DNA of 64,000 bases from NCBI RefSeq assembly GCF_017744095.1, contig NZ_JAGHQX010000001.1, positions 496,001-560,000 of the forward strand. The letters are read 5' to 3'. The position numbers and the translations under genes are program-made. Shown here piece by piece: positions 59,401-62,640 of this stretch (position 1 is its first letter; every line of letters starts with the position of its first letter). Under the pieces are notes generated by a model. The model ran no database searches. It had not been told where the DNA came from and worked only from the letters and a program-made list of their open reading frames with translations. The DNA comes from Shimia sp. R10_1 (lineage in GTDB: Bacteria > Pseudomonadota > Alphaproteobacteria > Rhodobacterales > Rhodobacteraceae).

Positions 59401-59508
59401 CCAGACAACCACAAAACTGCCGTCCAATAGTGTTGTAACTGACGGATTATCCTGGCTGCCAACAGTGATGGAATTAACGAGAGTCTCCGGACCAAGCGGC
59501 TGATTCAT
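37876..59508 (-). CDS. giant secreted RTX protein with eight seven-repeat (propeller-like) blocks and tandem cadherin-like domains
   Basis: Predicted type I-secreted protein of about 7,210 residues, intact over 21.6 kb. Order: eight blocks of exactly seven repeats of about 55-60 residues, each block followed by cadherin-like linker sequence (residues 1-4630); a further cadherin-like domain and a PKD-like domain (4630-4830); 17 tandem cadherin/VCBS-like domains of about 117 residues (4830-6760); RTX block 1 (6760-6930); one more cadherin-like domain; RTX block 2 to the end. There is no classical signal peptide; the end (SDIDVTL) fits a type I secretion target. I noticed no cysteine, and lysine is rare; the protein is strongly acidic. 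The start at 59508 follows AGGGAAG; an in-frame ATG at 59601 would add 31 basic residues without such a site. No HlyB/HlyD/TolC genes are nearby. Adhesion or surface-layer function is inference. LapA-style N-terminal retention is not seen. Confidence 0.93.
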   Translation of the reverse strand: MNQPLGPETLVNSITVGSQDNPSVTTLLDGSFVVVWDSFGQDGDSDGIIAQRYSAEGEELGLPTVVNTTGVDTQNNAQVAATEDGGYVVVWQASNQDNPGDFDFGVFGQRFDAAGNPVGDEFQVNDTNFSRTQHDAEVAGVPGGGFAVVYTDDNGDANFNVGVRMRLFDAAGTPLGTDFQVNSTTSSTQDQAAVAAIQPSAGAGGLATGGLVVVYRDFSGALGSGSDILAQRYAPDGTPLGAEFIVNTTTVSTQDDPSVVGLTGGRFVVTWQDQSGADGSSNGIFAQVYEGDGTAVGSEFQINVETSSSQSDPEVTALDDGGFAVIWTSSAFGSAGDGSGQGVFARRFDADGVAQTGEFQVNEEISSTQNQPDIAALANGAFVGVWTSANSGSAGDGDSNGVFLRLFGDPLVAPVPSASPEVEAVSTTVTFAEDTVNGTPQKIDLDGAVAVSDADSADFDGGRIILGTVAQTVAEDGFLPQDADEQVQLGLDTSGTVGVSGAQVSVGGTVVGTLSSDGQNGANLIITLNANADAAAVEVLLENLTFANVSDDPRAQTLLQLQVEDGDGATSAPVVITVNVTPETDGDGLLGGERQTNTVTVGEQTDAQIAGLTDGGYISVWTSFNQDNTGDNDSGVFGQRFDDRGVAVGSEFQINTTVTSSQFDASVAGLTDGGWVVVWDDDTISGVRLNRYDANGALVVTEEQVETNSSSNQFSPQVVGLSNGGYVVVWVSTNFGSAGDGSSNGVIAQLYNAAGARVGTEIVVNQQTTGSQDQPQVTALQNGRFAVTWRENDSANGDGSSSSINMRLFDDAGVPEGGDIQVNSFSPGAQSSSHIATLDTGDIVVAWNSANQDGSSTGVYYQRFTDQGVPVGPEVRVNDSTSGSQEIQDIIALDTGGFVVSWVDTSTPAPGSGADVFVQVFDADGTRIDSELRVNTEVSGTQNGAAMAALPDGNYVVQWRSATSDTAGDGSSGGIFHQIVGDPAEISQSAAPTLVGLEQSISVNEGDAEVGAQLIATGALSLSDSDSADFDGGQIRISRIVTEPIADEFNAPDNATQDNLSFATGGRVTQAGATLRVDGVDVGTIVSDGADGANLTVDLLAGSTVARIEALLNALTFTNDSDDPRDTRTYSLRIEDGDGGLTQPLSFELRVIGEAEANTPQAVGQEVLVNAFAPENQENQHVATLNDGGWVVVWTSSQQDTQSTGIFAQRFDSEGVRVGGEFQVNTTEQGRQQDATVTALENGGFVIAWASDNVDGSSSDFGVVSQLYDVNGAPVGSESLVNITTSATQSDPSLATIASGTTGFPNGGYVVAYFSDSGDGSGDSLLLRRFETDGTPVGGEIVANGVTSGTQNSPEIAINASGLIGFTYFDNGDDIYVRFLNPDGTQAVADLQIEDSGTVASITALAGGGFVVAWQDNQGRDGSGVGIEAQRFDANGVPVGNSFIVNEVTSGSQVAPDVIGLTDGRFVVAWTDNSNSLDGSGASVVGQLYSAAGERIDSQFVINDEITLSSQGQPELAALPSGNFVATFTNFVNSGTQGDGSGTSVYQQIFGDPADFTPSEAPLIQGMTTDAAFSEDDVNGGFLRLDADATVALGDLDSPDFDGGVLTVEVDETFNQIAQLGGESGEAQDLVGLVNGDVGNGNVTLSAYSIGGTVSVGGTVVGTVTSVGNSFSITFNSDASVEAVEAVLGNIAYSNTSSAPAPVRRLSVDLSDGDGASAQTQFINVTVSQDTDLPLVGNREERVNAHTENSQSSADVAELTGGGVVVVWESSGQDNLDGSQGVFAQLYDANGAPIGNEIAVNSTTAGSQSRPAVAATADGGFTVVWVGNNQDAPGSFDSGIIGQRFDASGVAQGGEFVVNTATAGTQFEPAISAFVDGGFVVTYRSDNGDGNQDAILSQRFDATANTVGAEITVNVDNTEGDQSDPAVATLVNGASNAGHVIVFTAPNTANDGDGNGAGLFLRVFDASGAALGADVQVNTSTTGSQFDASVVGLIGGGFVVVWTDSDGLDGGSNGVFGQRFDNSGTPLGSEFRVNVTTINAQDMADVTALADGGFLVSWDSDGQDGSSTGIVAQRFDASGTRVDGEFQVNELIDSTQTAPSVTSFGTGFAAVWTSPTSNAAGDGSSNSIQMRTFTEVATVQNGPKLSDFERALTVNATDVTSGSLILDDQVAFEGPTSGGFAGGSLELYYTEGETAFDQLSIATDAVISLSSNDLSFDGLVIGTIDGTLDGANGNGLLINFNANATDAAIKALVERISYESTDSAANVQFTERGIGITITDASGRQTQPDSVFVNITTSATTLPNIVVDDFLRPESQRGGRDREIVFESDFLNTPQLIDADIDLDDNAGVGFDGGFVQVQEVFNSTGGKQISVQDQGTGAGEIGLSGTTVSYEGTAIGTVDGSQDGVNGAALRINLNASATAESVEALVEALTFEITSNLNNTTLGFDLTVNNGNGSQNSFLRSSQALVRDLVVVADSATEETQVNSFSEGGQFSPRVAELSDGSYVVTWVSNNQDAPSSDGIFAQRYNAQGQELGAEFQVNDLPGNAQRQARVEGLSNDTFVVTWRDSSGADGSGQGIFGQVFDNDGTPLGGSFQVNEQTSSTQTQSEIVDLGAGRFMVVWSSASSAGAGDGSSNGIFGRTFDATGTPEAGEFQINQTTSGNQNRPQVTELPGSTDVMVVWEGPDANSNGVFAQRVDTNGNLVTFDGTALAPAGAEVQINTVTTGNQLQPDIAFLAPSAALPNGGFVVVFTSPDTSSSGIFARIYDVDGTPQGAEFQVNTFTSSDQWDPVVVGTPNGGFIVAINDFGAADGSGEGVLGQRFNADGSRDGPMFVINQQTSSTQDQPDLALLNNGGIVTVWRSVTSGEAGDGSGSGVFQTILDAAAVPAGAGAPVIEGFEDSVTFGENTVNAAPQLLNQDGALSITDADSVDLDGGTLLVQRLVGDQDGNETQRGASEGAFEDQLSIVQGNGVTLAGNTVSVDGTAIGTIVQDGVDGAPLEISLSGVGATPEAVEAVLAQLGYANVSDDPEAVRQFSVQLLDGDGGSSGNNIITVTVTADEDLTLSATSGEEQVNTFTPSNQIDPATSAIFDASGVQIGYVVVWDSSNQDRTQDSSTGIFGQIYDLEGTPQGSEFLVNTHTESSQSEPTVTGLPTGGFVVGWTDGSGAHPAGVGVGENNTGVFAQIYDHTGAPQGATFLVNDVVSSSQRDAAFAAASDGTIIALYSDDSGADGSGTGIFMRRFDDSGTALGASVQVNTETSSTQDDAAVTILTGGRIVVTWTSATSASAGDGDDNGVFARLFEADGTPVGTEFQVNTNVVNRQEMAKVAALSDGGFVVVYENFAGDGNGDAIYQQRFDVDGNPVGGEVLVNDVTSSWQTVPDVVALDGGGWVVAFSDFSGSDGSGEAVRAQVYAADGSRVDGSFLVNEQTSGSQNQVALVSLPGGGFTAVWVSAASGSDGDGSGTGVFQRLFEASASVPGAGNPILNSLSDVSFDEADVNAGGQIFAPTLGLGDFDSANFDGGELIIGMVLNDTGQPQFAAPDDLTQDHLSFDLSGAVSIAGTTVSVDGTAIGTLVSDGADGADLVVTLNADATPDRLQTLIRNATYANDSDDPETARLISITVNDGDGGSARETLEVTITPQQDGAERVGTEVQTNSFTTGSQSMSHVAELADGGYVIVWTSTNQDATGDNNTGVFAQRYDSTGAPVGGEFQVNTNAQGGQTFAEVVGLSTGGFAVSWRDDSSRLNMLSGTAEIVTQVYDANGAKVGGEVAAPDVGDVFTSADTRVALDAFGDGDFVQVYEARNESAAFQTNIVVQRYNDQGGTDGLPSIISPIGGESAFDADVAVQSDGTFMVSFTSNGLETGTLASAEGVFVQRFAADGSQVGGPIQVNTQNVRSTQSDSRIAATEDGGYVVTYTSSGGDDGAATFNLGVYAQRFDGAGNPVGDNFLVNEVVDSSQFDSDVVGLTGGGFVVTFTDNSGTDGNGQGVFAQQYDANGHRVDGALQVNSAFSNTQGDSAVAALANGNFVVSFSSNAAGAEGDGSGDGIFHQILGDPADFSIGGAPVLEGINETVTYDENTVNGIPQLIDANGAAAVSDPDSADFDGGSILVSQVVSSAPLIDQINAPDDLTQDQLGLRQGSQITISGTTVSVDGTPVATIVQDGQDGRAFELSLNTAATAAIVELLVENLTYRNISDDPLPERVLRIQVTDGDGGASEPVVVTVSITPTPDAAQPRGGEVTVNDALDDADNIELVQLPGTGGDFIAVYELNPTDGAGDGIYAQRFDVQGNKLARDGSGLASGQSDEFRLNTTTTQDQFEPQLAAFSDGSWVAVWTDDSLDGSSQGIVFQRFNEDGTPAGGETVANTGTTFDQDSPAITVLSDDKFVVTWDSGSSGGAGDGNGFGVLARVFNSDGTAFGAQFVVNTNTASTQDDPSVTALNDGGFLIAWESSTGDVDGFGVFAQRYDASGAAVGGEFRINTSTLSNQTDVELTVLDNGNVVAVWTDNVADLSGDGVFATVIAPDGTTVVEEFRVNDQRIGGQFDPVVASLDTGGFVIAWTDNNGTDGSGQGVFAQQYSADGARVDSQFLVNTTTSGTQNQPAVEGLPGGGFIVGWNGSVMIQVYGNDTPSISPVSASGDEDTAIVLDAAVFDAGFSDPDGNTLQAIRIDTFPTNGTLALNGTPVTAGQEISRADLLAGNLVYTGNQDYNGSDSFLWTGSDGLAFSTDPSVAANITVNPVNDAPGLEAGADITLAEGASLNRTLTLTDPDVQTRSYTVDFGDGNMASFNSDLLSPSISNAYAAEGTYTVTVMVDDGAGAANSMETDTFTVTVENAAPNAVNDTRFVSEDDGATTLADPLGNDSDPGGDPITVTNVAGVDSSDANFNNPITLPSGAILTFTAGGDFIYDPNGQFESLPDFQNASDSFTYTITDDGGLSDTATVTISIDGQNDDPTAQDDAIAASDTTTTNGNVLDDNGNGADSDVDASNTLTVTALDGEAADIGVQVTLSSGALLTLNSDGTFTYDSNGQFPAGGTDTFDYTLSDGRGGTDTATVTLNILSTIQPPVAQDDSLSADEDTISNGSVLADNGNGADSDPNSDPLTVTEVNGNAANVGNVIALSGGGTVTVQSTGAYTFNPNGGYEDLAVGEDATESFTYTISDGTGGTDTATATITIAGVNDAPVAGNDTNITDEDTPLSSMGASVLDNDSDADTSDTLRVSEVDGSSLAPGTSVTGSGGGTFVISSDGTYTYDPGSAFNSLRAGQTGVDSIGYTVTDDNGGSDTGQLTITVNGVNDAPVAQDDQLTVGEDAILLGDLTVDNGNGPDLDPDTGDIPFVSLISLGGMDYLAGQQITLSSGALLTVNGSGTFTFDTNGAYQTLTVGQSTDEVFTYTIQDGSGATDTASVTITINGNDDQPIAIADNATTNEDHSVSGNVLDNDSDADGDTLTVSAVNGESGDVGSQITLPSGALLTLNPDGSFDYDPNDQFETLASGDSAIDTFNYTVSDGRGGTGSSTATVFITGVNDAPVTGDDTFNTNEDSGLIPGLDLFINNGGGVDSDIDAGDLFTITEVNGQSANVGTQITLGSGALLTVNADGSASYDLNGVFNSLSAGQTGTETFTYTIDDGNGGTDTGNVQINIAGVNDAPDAVDDGLSVAVGAALNGNVFDDNGNGPDSDPDQLDSFGVIAVNGQSGDVGTQITLTSGALLTLNNDGTFSYDQNGAFAGLGATQSATDTFDYTISDGNGGTDTATVTVTIGGNNQPPVAQPDSGVGFATDEDTAFATASVLANDSDPNVTDTLTVSSFDTTGTTGSVTNNGDGTFDYDPNSQFESLAVGESATDSFTYTVSDGNGGTDTETVTITINGVNDAPDAVDDSLTTDEDSALLGDLFADNGSGADSDVDSSDTLTISEVNGVAANVGSQTTLSSGALLTVNADGTFDYDPNGAFETLSVGQTGADSFTYTISDGNGGTDSATVGITINGVNDAPVAADDAITTDEDNAVQGDVFTDNGSGVDSDVDGADTFSVTEVNGNAGDVGTQITLPSGALLTLNSDGTFDYDPNGQFESLAVGESDTDSFTYTIDDGNGGTDTATATVTINGVNDAPVAADDAISTDEDNLVLGDVFADNGSGADSDVDASDSFVVSEVNGNAGDVGTQITLPSGALLTLNSDGTFSYDPNGQFESLAVGESDTDSFTYTIDDGNGGTDTATATVTIDGVNDAPVANDDSVTTPFQTQITVDVLANDTDVDTSDGTPDVTGILLVSEGAGTAVLLADDRIQFTPNAGFSGPVEIDYTISDGNGGTDTARLTITVAGPGNVPPNAVNDTINTDEDNSAPVALLSNDSDSDGGTLTLTEVRDSGGAIIPFGVATALPEGGTLTVATDGTGTYDPAGDFEALALGDAAMFTVSYDVSDGQGGSDTATVTINVAGVNDAPEAADDSLSTDEDTLLQGNVLNDNGNGADSDVDAGTVLTVTEVNGQGASVGTQITLPSGALLTLNSDGTFDYDPNGQFESLAVGESDSDSFTYTISDGQGGTDTATATITIDGVNDAPVAADDAISTDEDTAVQGTVFADNGSGADSDVDATDSFSVSAVNGMAASVGVQIALASGALLTLNADGTFDYDPNGQFESLGAGDTDTDSFTYTIDDGNGGTSTATATVTINGVNDAPVAADTTASLLQDTSTTIDVLALASDAEGDTLSIVSLSALNALTLSVDDRGTPLDTSDDRILYQPTAGFTGMDTITYEISDGTTTDVGTIMVTVTPNLPGIVGTAGNDRLVGTPQADQISGLAGNDTLVGKEENDILDGGADNDKLTGGDGDDELIGDQGDDRLTGGQGNDTLNGGDGNDVFYGDLTGSGLDGAMGADLFAFDMDDGVDRVFDFAAGIDRVQLLDGGVASFAFNASTGDTVMTYGTTVVTFFNANVTSSDVAQMPPLPAPSAQDDHATTDLDTAVIVDVLNNDDDGLGGLPGLATVGTASNGAVGINTNGTALDTTDDTITYTPNAGFVGSDSFTYTVTGASGLAAQATVTISVGSLNVMGTVGNDRLIGTAARENFDALGGNDLVRAGAAADIVNGGDGNDRLFGDDGDDVLSGEGDRDRIDGGTGMDVMNGGADNDRLYGGLGADTLTGGDGNDVMFGDIAGDRTAGALGGDEFHFDLDDGDDRIFDFVSGVDSIELFGNAAFTLTITGSGNSIIEFGATTITVFDEILLNSDIDVTL
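38722..39228 (-). repeat. RTX calcium-binding block 1
   Basis: Nonapeptide GGxGxDxLx-type repeats: GTAGNDRLVG, GLAGNDTLVG, GGADNDKLTG, GGDGDDELIG, GGQGNDTLNG, GGDGNDVFYG, then a closing strand region DLFAFDMDDGVDRVFDF. Confidence 0.9.
39226..45022 (-). repeat. seventeen tandem cadherin/VCBS-like domains
   Basis: Units of about 350 bases, most opening DAPVA-x-DD and containing NEDTDS-type acidic loops (e.g. DNGNGADSDVD), SGALLTLNSDGTFDYDPNGQFE and DSFTYTISDGNGGTDTATVT. Units 10-12 (about 40880-41935) and 15-16 (about 39545-40240) are almost the same at protein level. Calcium binding by the acidic loops is expected from family knowledge. Confidence 0.85.
45020..45635 (-). other. cadherin-like and PKD-like domains of the giant protein
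   Basis: About residues 4630-4736: DEDTAIVLDAAVFDAGFSDPDGN ... YNGSDSFLWTGSDG, a cadherin-like unit. About 4737-4830: a PKD-type domain with YTVDFGDGNMASF and YAAEGTYTVTVMVDDG. They link the propeller-type region to the tandem cadherins. Confidence 0.65.
45635..59508 (-). repeat. eight tandem supermodules: 7 propeller-type repeats plus cadherin-like linker
   Basis: Approximate block extents (each with seven repeats): 59508-58255, 57734-56546, 56020-54835, 54305-53085, 52075-50850, 50310-49080, 48565-47335, 46810-45635. The spaces between hold linkers; that after block 4 (53085-52085) is two linker domains instead of one. Each repeat starts F-x-V-N, has Gln about 8 residues on, a GGFVVVW-like core, a turn G-[VI]-F-A-Q-R-[FY]-D and ends G-x-x-[VL]-G-x-E. 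The sixth repeat usually ends G-x-R-[VI]-D and the seventh has an expanded GDGSG-x-G loop and often ends GDPA. Confidence 0.8.
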
Positions 59509-60103
59509 AATAACTTCCCTCAAAAAACGACCGTGAGGCACAAAACGAACGCGACGCCGCAGAAAAGGCGACGCATGTAAAATTAAACCGATGTCTTTCA
59601 ATTAATTAGGCGACACCGATCAGCTAAAAACGATACGCAAAATAAAACGCAATCACGCATCACACATACATGTGCAAATTTATTAAAATCTAAGCTTTTC
59701 GAAACTGACCAATGAGTCAAGACGACGCGCACGTAAAGCGTGGTAAGGTTTCCCCGACCCAATGAATTCCGCCGCAAAAATCAGAGAAAATTTGAAATCA
59801 TAAAGTGATTTAATTTTCGACATTTAGAGAAAATCAACACGCTCAAATCGAAATACGATGCAAGATCAAAAATAATCGAAACAGGATCGGAGATTCACAA
59901 CACATTAATAATAGGATCGCTTACGCCACCCCAATAAGTGCATCGCGAGAATTGACGTAACCAATAGGGAGAAACAAAAAACGCACCGCCAAATATCAAA
60001 AATTCAGACTGTATTTGTGCCCCGAAAATCAGCCGAAACGCACGCACAAAACGACCAGTGTCCGCTCGAATCTTCAGAATTAATTCTCAGAAAGGAGTCT
60101 TAA
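59509..60103 (-). promoter_or_regulatory. AT-rich upstream region of the giant gene
   Basis: About 600 bases without a gene and clearly richer in A and T than the rest of the window. Contains CACAT AC ATGTG (59663-59674), TTAATTAATT-type tracts, and no sharp promoter I can call. Such regions often bind xenogeneic-silencer-type proteins; this is not proven here. Confidence 0.4.
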
Positions 60104-60127
60104 TAACAGACACAAGAAAGTCTGTTA
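60104..60127 (-). terminator. terminator after tRNA-Leu
   Basis: TAACAGAC / GTCTGTTA, 8-base stem, 8-base loop, then TTAAGA on the minus strand; 1 base past the tRNA end. Confidence 0.55.
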
Positions 60128-60128
60128 C

Positions 60129-60213
60129 TGGTGCGGGTGGAGGGACTTGAACCCCCACGCCTCGCGGCGCCAGAACCTAAATCTGGTGCGTCTACCAATT
60201 CCGCCACACCCGC
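60129..60213 (-). tRNA. tRNA-Leu(TAG)
   Basis: Minus-strand sequence begins GCGGGTGTGGCGGAATTGG, has anticodon stem-loop CCAGA TTTAGGT TCTGG (anticodon TAG), a long variable arm, T-loop GGTTCAAGTCC and acceptor CACCCGCA plus CCA. Length 85 with a long variable arm is normal for leucine tRNA. Confidence 0.97.
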
Positions 60214-60390
60214 ACAGTCCGCGCTTCCTAGCAAAGCTTGAAACGGGATGCGAGAGGAAAAATGCGTCCGACGCGAAGGTTTTTTCATTTTCTTCAAAGC
60301 AGCAGATTTTGCAAAACAAAACGTCTGACATCGGAGCGTCACACACCCTGCCCTTTGGCACATAGAGAGCCTTGAAAAACCTGCTCTCCT

Positions 60391-62088
60391 TCAGCGTCCA
60401 GATCCGCCCTCAGCGATCAAGCCGCGCAGCACCTGTGGCAAGGTCTCCGGCAAGTCTTCTGCAATCAACCCCGGACCAAAAGCACGTGCACACTCCACAT
60501 GCAGCCAGGCCGCCATTTCAGTTGCCTGCTGCGGCGCAAGCCCCCTTGCCAAGAGCCCTGTGATGAATCCCGCAAGCACATCCCCCGATCCAGCCGTCGC
60601 CAACCAAGGCGCGCTGCGCTCATACACTGCCGCGTTCACGCTACACATGCCATTGGGCGAGGCAATCACCGTATCCGGCCCCTTGAACAAAACCGTGCAC
60701 CCTGCCCGCACCGCGGCTTCGCGCGTGGCATCCACTTTGGAGCAAGCTGGGCCTTTGATGGGCGGCGCGGCCAGGCGTTCGGCAATATCCGGAAACAGCC
60801 GCGCAAATTCGCCCGCATGCGGGGTAAGCACAACACGCTCATGCAGAATCTCAAAAAGCCGCTCTGGTTCCTCGGCAAACGCGCTCAACGCATCAGCGTC
60901 CAAAACTGTCGCGCGCTTTGTCTTCAACGCCACCGGTACAAGAGCCCGCGCACGCTCCTGTCCCAACCCCGGCCCAAGGCAAAGCGCATTGATCCGCGAA
61001 TCTTTCAACACCTCTGCAAAGCCTTCAGCATCTGCCACCCGCTGCAACATCAACGCCGTGATCTGACAGGCCACCTCCTGCTGCGCCGCTGGCGGCACCC
61101 CAAGTGTCACCAACCCCGCCCCAATCCGAAGCGCGGCACGCGCCGAGAGCCGCGCAGCACCGGTTTTGCCAGCCTCGCCAGAAAGGATGAGCGCATGACC
61201 ATGAGAGAATTTGTGGTGAGGCGCCTCTTTGTTCAAATAATCAAAGGCTACGCTTGCCTCTCGCACAGGTTTTTCAGCTGGAACCACTTGGCTATGCCTC
61301 TCAAGCAGGCCGATGTCTTTGACAGTTACGGCTTCACAAAAGGCCGGCCCGTCTTTTAGAACATGCCCGAGCTTCTTGCGGTGAAAAGACACGGTCAGGT
61401 CCGCCGCGATACAGCTCCCCAACACCGCGCCGCTGTCGCTGCACAGCCCGGTCGGAACATCGACCGCCACCACCTTACAGCCCCTCTCCGCCATAATGCT
61501 GCGCAGGTGAGGATCGGCAAAGAAGGAAAACACCGACTGAAATGGGCGGCTCAGTCCCGTGCCAAACAGCGCATCGACAACAAGATCGCATTGGCCCTTA
61601 ATGTGTAAACTGTCGTCCACCAGCGGCGGGGGATTAATGGCACGCGCGGTCACCGTCCCCAAATCACACCAACGCTCGTAGTTCACCCGCGCATCTGGCG
61701 GCAATTTCTCCGCATCCCCGTAAAGAAACACATCCAGCTCCCAGCCAAGCTGATGCAAGAGCCGCGCCACCACAAAACCGTCCCCGCCATTGTTGCCCGG
61801 CCCACAAAGCACAACCGCCCGCTTTCTCTTTCCTGAAGTATCCCGGGGGCATGGGGGCTGCCCCCCATCAAAAGCTGCGTTTGGGGGCTGACCGCCTTCC
61901 AAACCATCCTCTCGGAGCGGCTTGTCCTGCAAAGCGCCAGCATCGCCCAACGCTGGCCAGCGCTCAAAAAAAGCCTCAACCACGCCCTGCCCGGCCCGCT
62001 CCATCAGCTCCAGACCCGTCACGTCACCCGACTCAATTGCGGTTCGCTCAATGGCGCGCATTTGGGCAGCCGTCAAAATTTCGCTCAT
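60391..62088 (-). CDS. nnr: bifunctional NAD(P)H-hydrate epimerase / ADP-dependent NAD(P)H-hydrate dehydratase
   Basis: Repairs damaged NAD(P)HX. About 565 residues. The N-terminal YjeF_N epimerase domain has ELMERAGQGV, GPGNNGGDGFVVARLL, VDALFGTGLSRPFQ and VVAVDVPTGLCSDSG. The C-terminal ribokinase-like dehydratase has HALILSGEAGKTGAARLSARAALRIGAGLVT, NALCLGPGLGQ, LTPHAGEFARLFPD, and ATAGSGDVLAGFITGLLARG. An extra segment of about 35 residues (roughly 52-86), rich in Gly, Pro, Asp and Gln, interrupts the epimerase domain just before its GPGNNGG loop and is coded by a palindromic repeat. The start at 62088 (MSEILTAAQM) is preferred to 62121. Confidence 0.92.
   Translation of the reverse strand: MSEILTAAQMRAIERTAIESGDVTGLELMERAGQGVVEAFFERWPALGDAGALQDKPLREDGLEGGQPPNAAFDGGQPPCPRDTSGKRKRAVVLCGPGNNGGDGFVVARLLHQLGWELDVFLYGDAEKLPPDARVNYERWCDLGTVTARAINPPPLVDDSLHIKGQCDLVVDALFGTGLSRPFQSVFSFFADPHLRSIMAERGCKVVAVDVPTGLCSDSGAVLGSCIAADLTVSFHRKKLGHVLKDGPAFCEAVTVKDIGLLERHSQVVPAEKPVREASVAFDYLNKEAPHHKFSHGHALILSGEAGKTGAARLSARAALRIGAGLVTLGVPPAAQQEVACQITALMLQRVADAEGFAEVLKDSRINALCLGPGLGQERARALVPVALKTKRATVLDADALSAFAEEPERLFEILHERVVLTPHAGEFARLFPDIAERLAAPPIKGPACSKVDATREAAVRAGCTVLFKGPDTVIASPNGMCSVNAAVYERSAPWLATAGSGDVLAGFITGLLARGLAPQQATEMAAWLHVECARAFGPGLIAEDLPETLPQVLRGLIAEGGSGR
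61836..61925 (-). repeat. palindromic repeat inserted in frame in nnr
   Basis: Contains ATGGGGG CTG CCCCCCAT (61851-61868) and repeated G/C tracts (TTTGGGGGCTGACC). Resembles intergenic Rhodobacterales palindromic repeats, one of which is at 29166-29190. Confidence 0.55.
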
Positions 62089-62170
62089 TCTCAATGCATC
62101 CCGCGATTCAATTTCGCCCATTTACGCGCCTAACTGCCTATTTTTTAATCACACAGCATGTTTCCGATAG

Positions 62171-62602
<432 letters not shown>

Positions 62603-62640
62603 AACACCAGAAATTTTACTCAATCAGAAGGACAAAGGGA

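Noticed and set aside
38000..59500. Regularly spaced repeats that could suggest a CRISPR array or satellite
   Set aside because: Periods of about 170 and 350 bases follow protein repeats in one frame; repeats are diverged, and there are no 25-35-base identical repeats or cas genes.
37876..59508. Many plus-strand open frames of 60-520 codons opposite the giant gene (for example 51766-53331)
   Set aside because: They mirror the repetitive coding strand, lack ribosome sites and family motifs, and vanish once the minus-strand protein is accepted.
59509..59601. 31-codon N-terminal extension of the giant protein from ATG 59601
   Set aside because: It lacks a ribosome site and has a basic sequence unlike a type I substrate start; ATG 59508 has AGGGAAG at good spacing.
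60147..60365. Open frames crossing tRNA-Leu
   Set aside because: They read through the tRNA structure and have no start signal.
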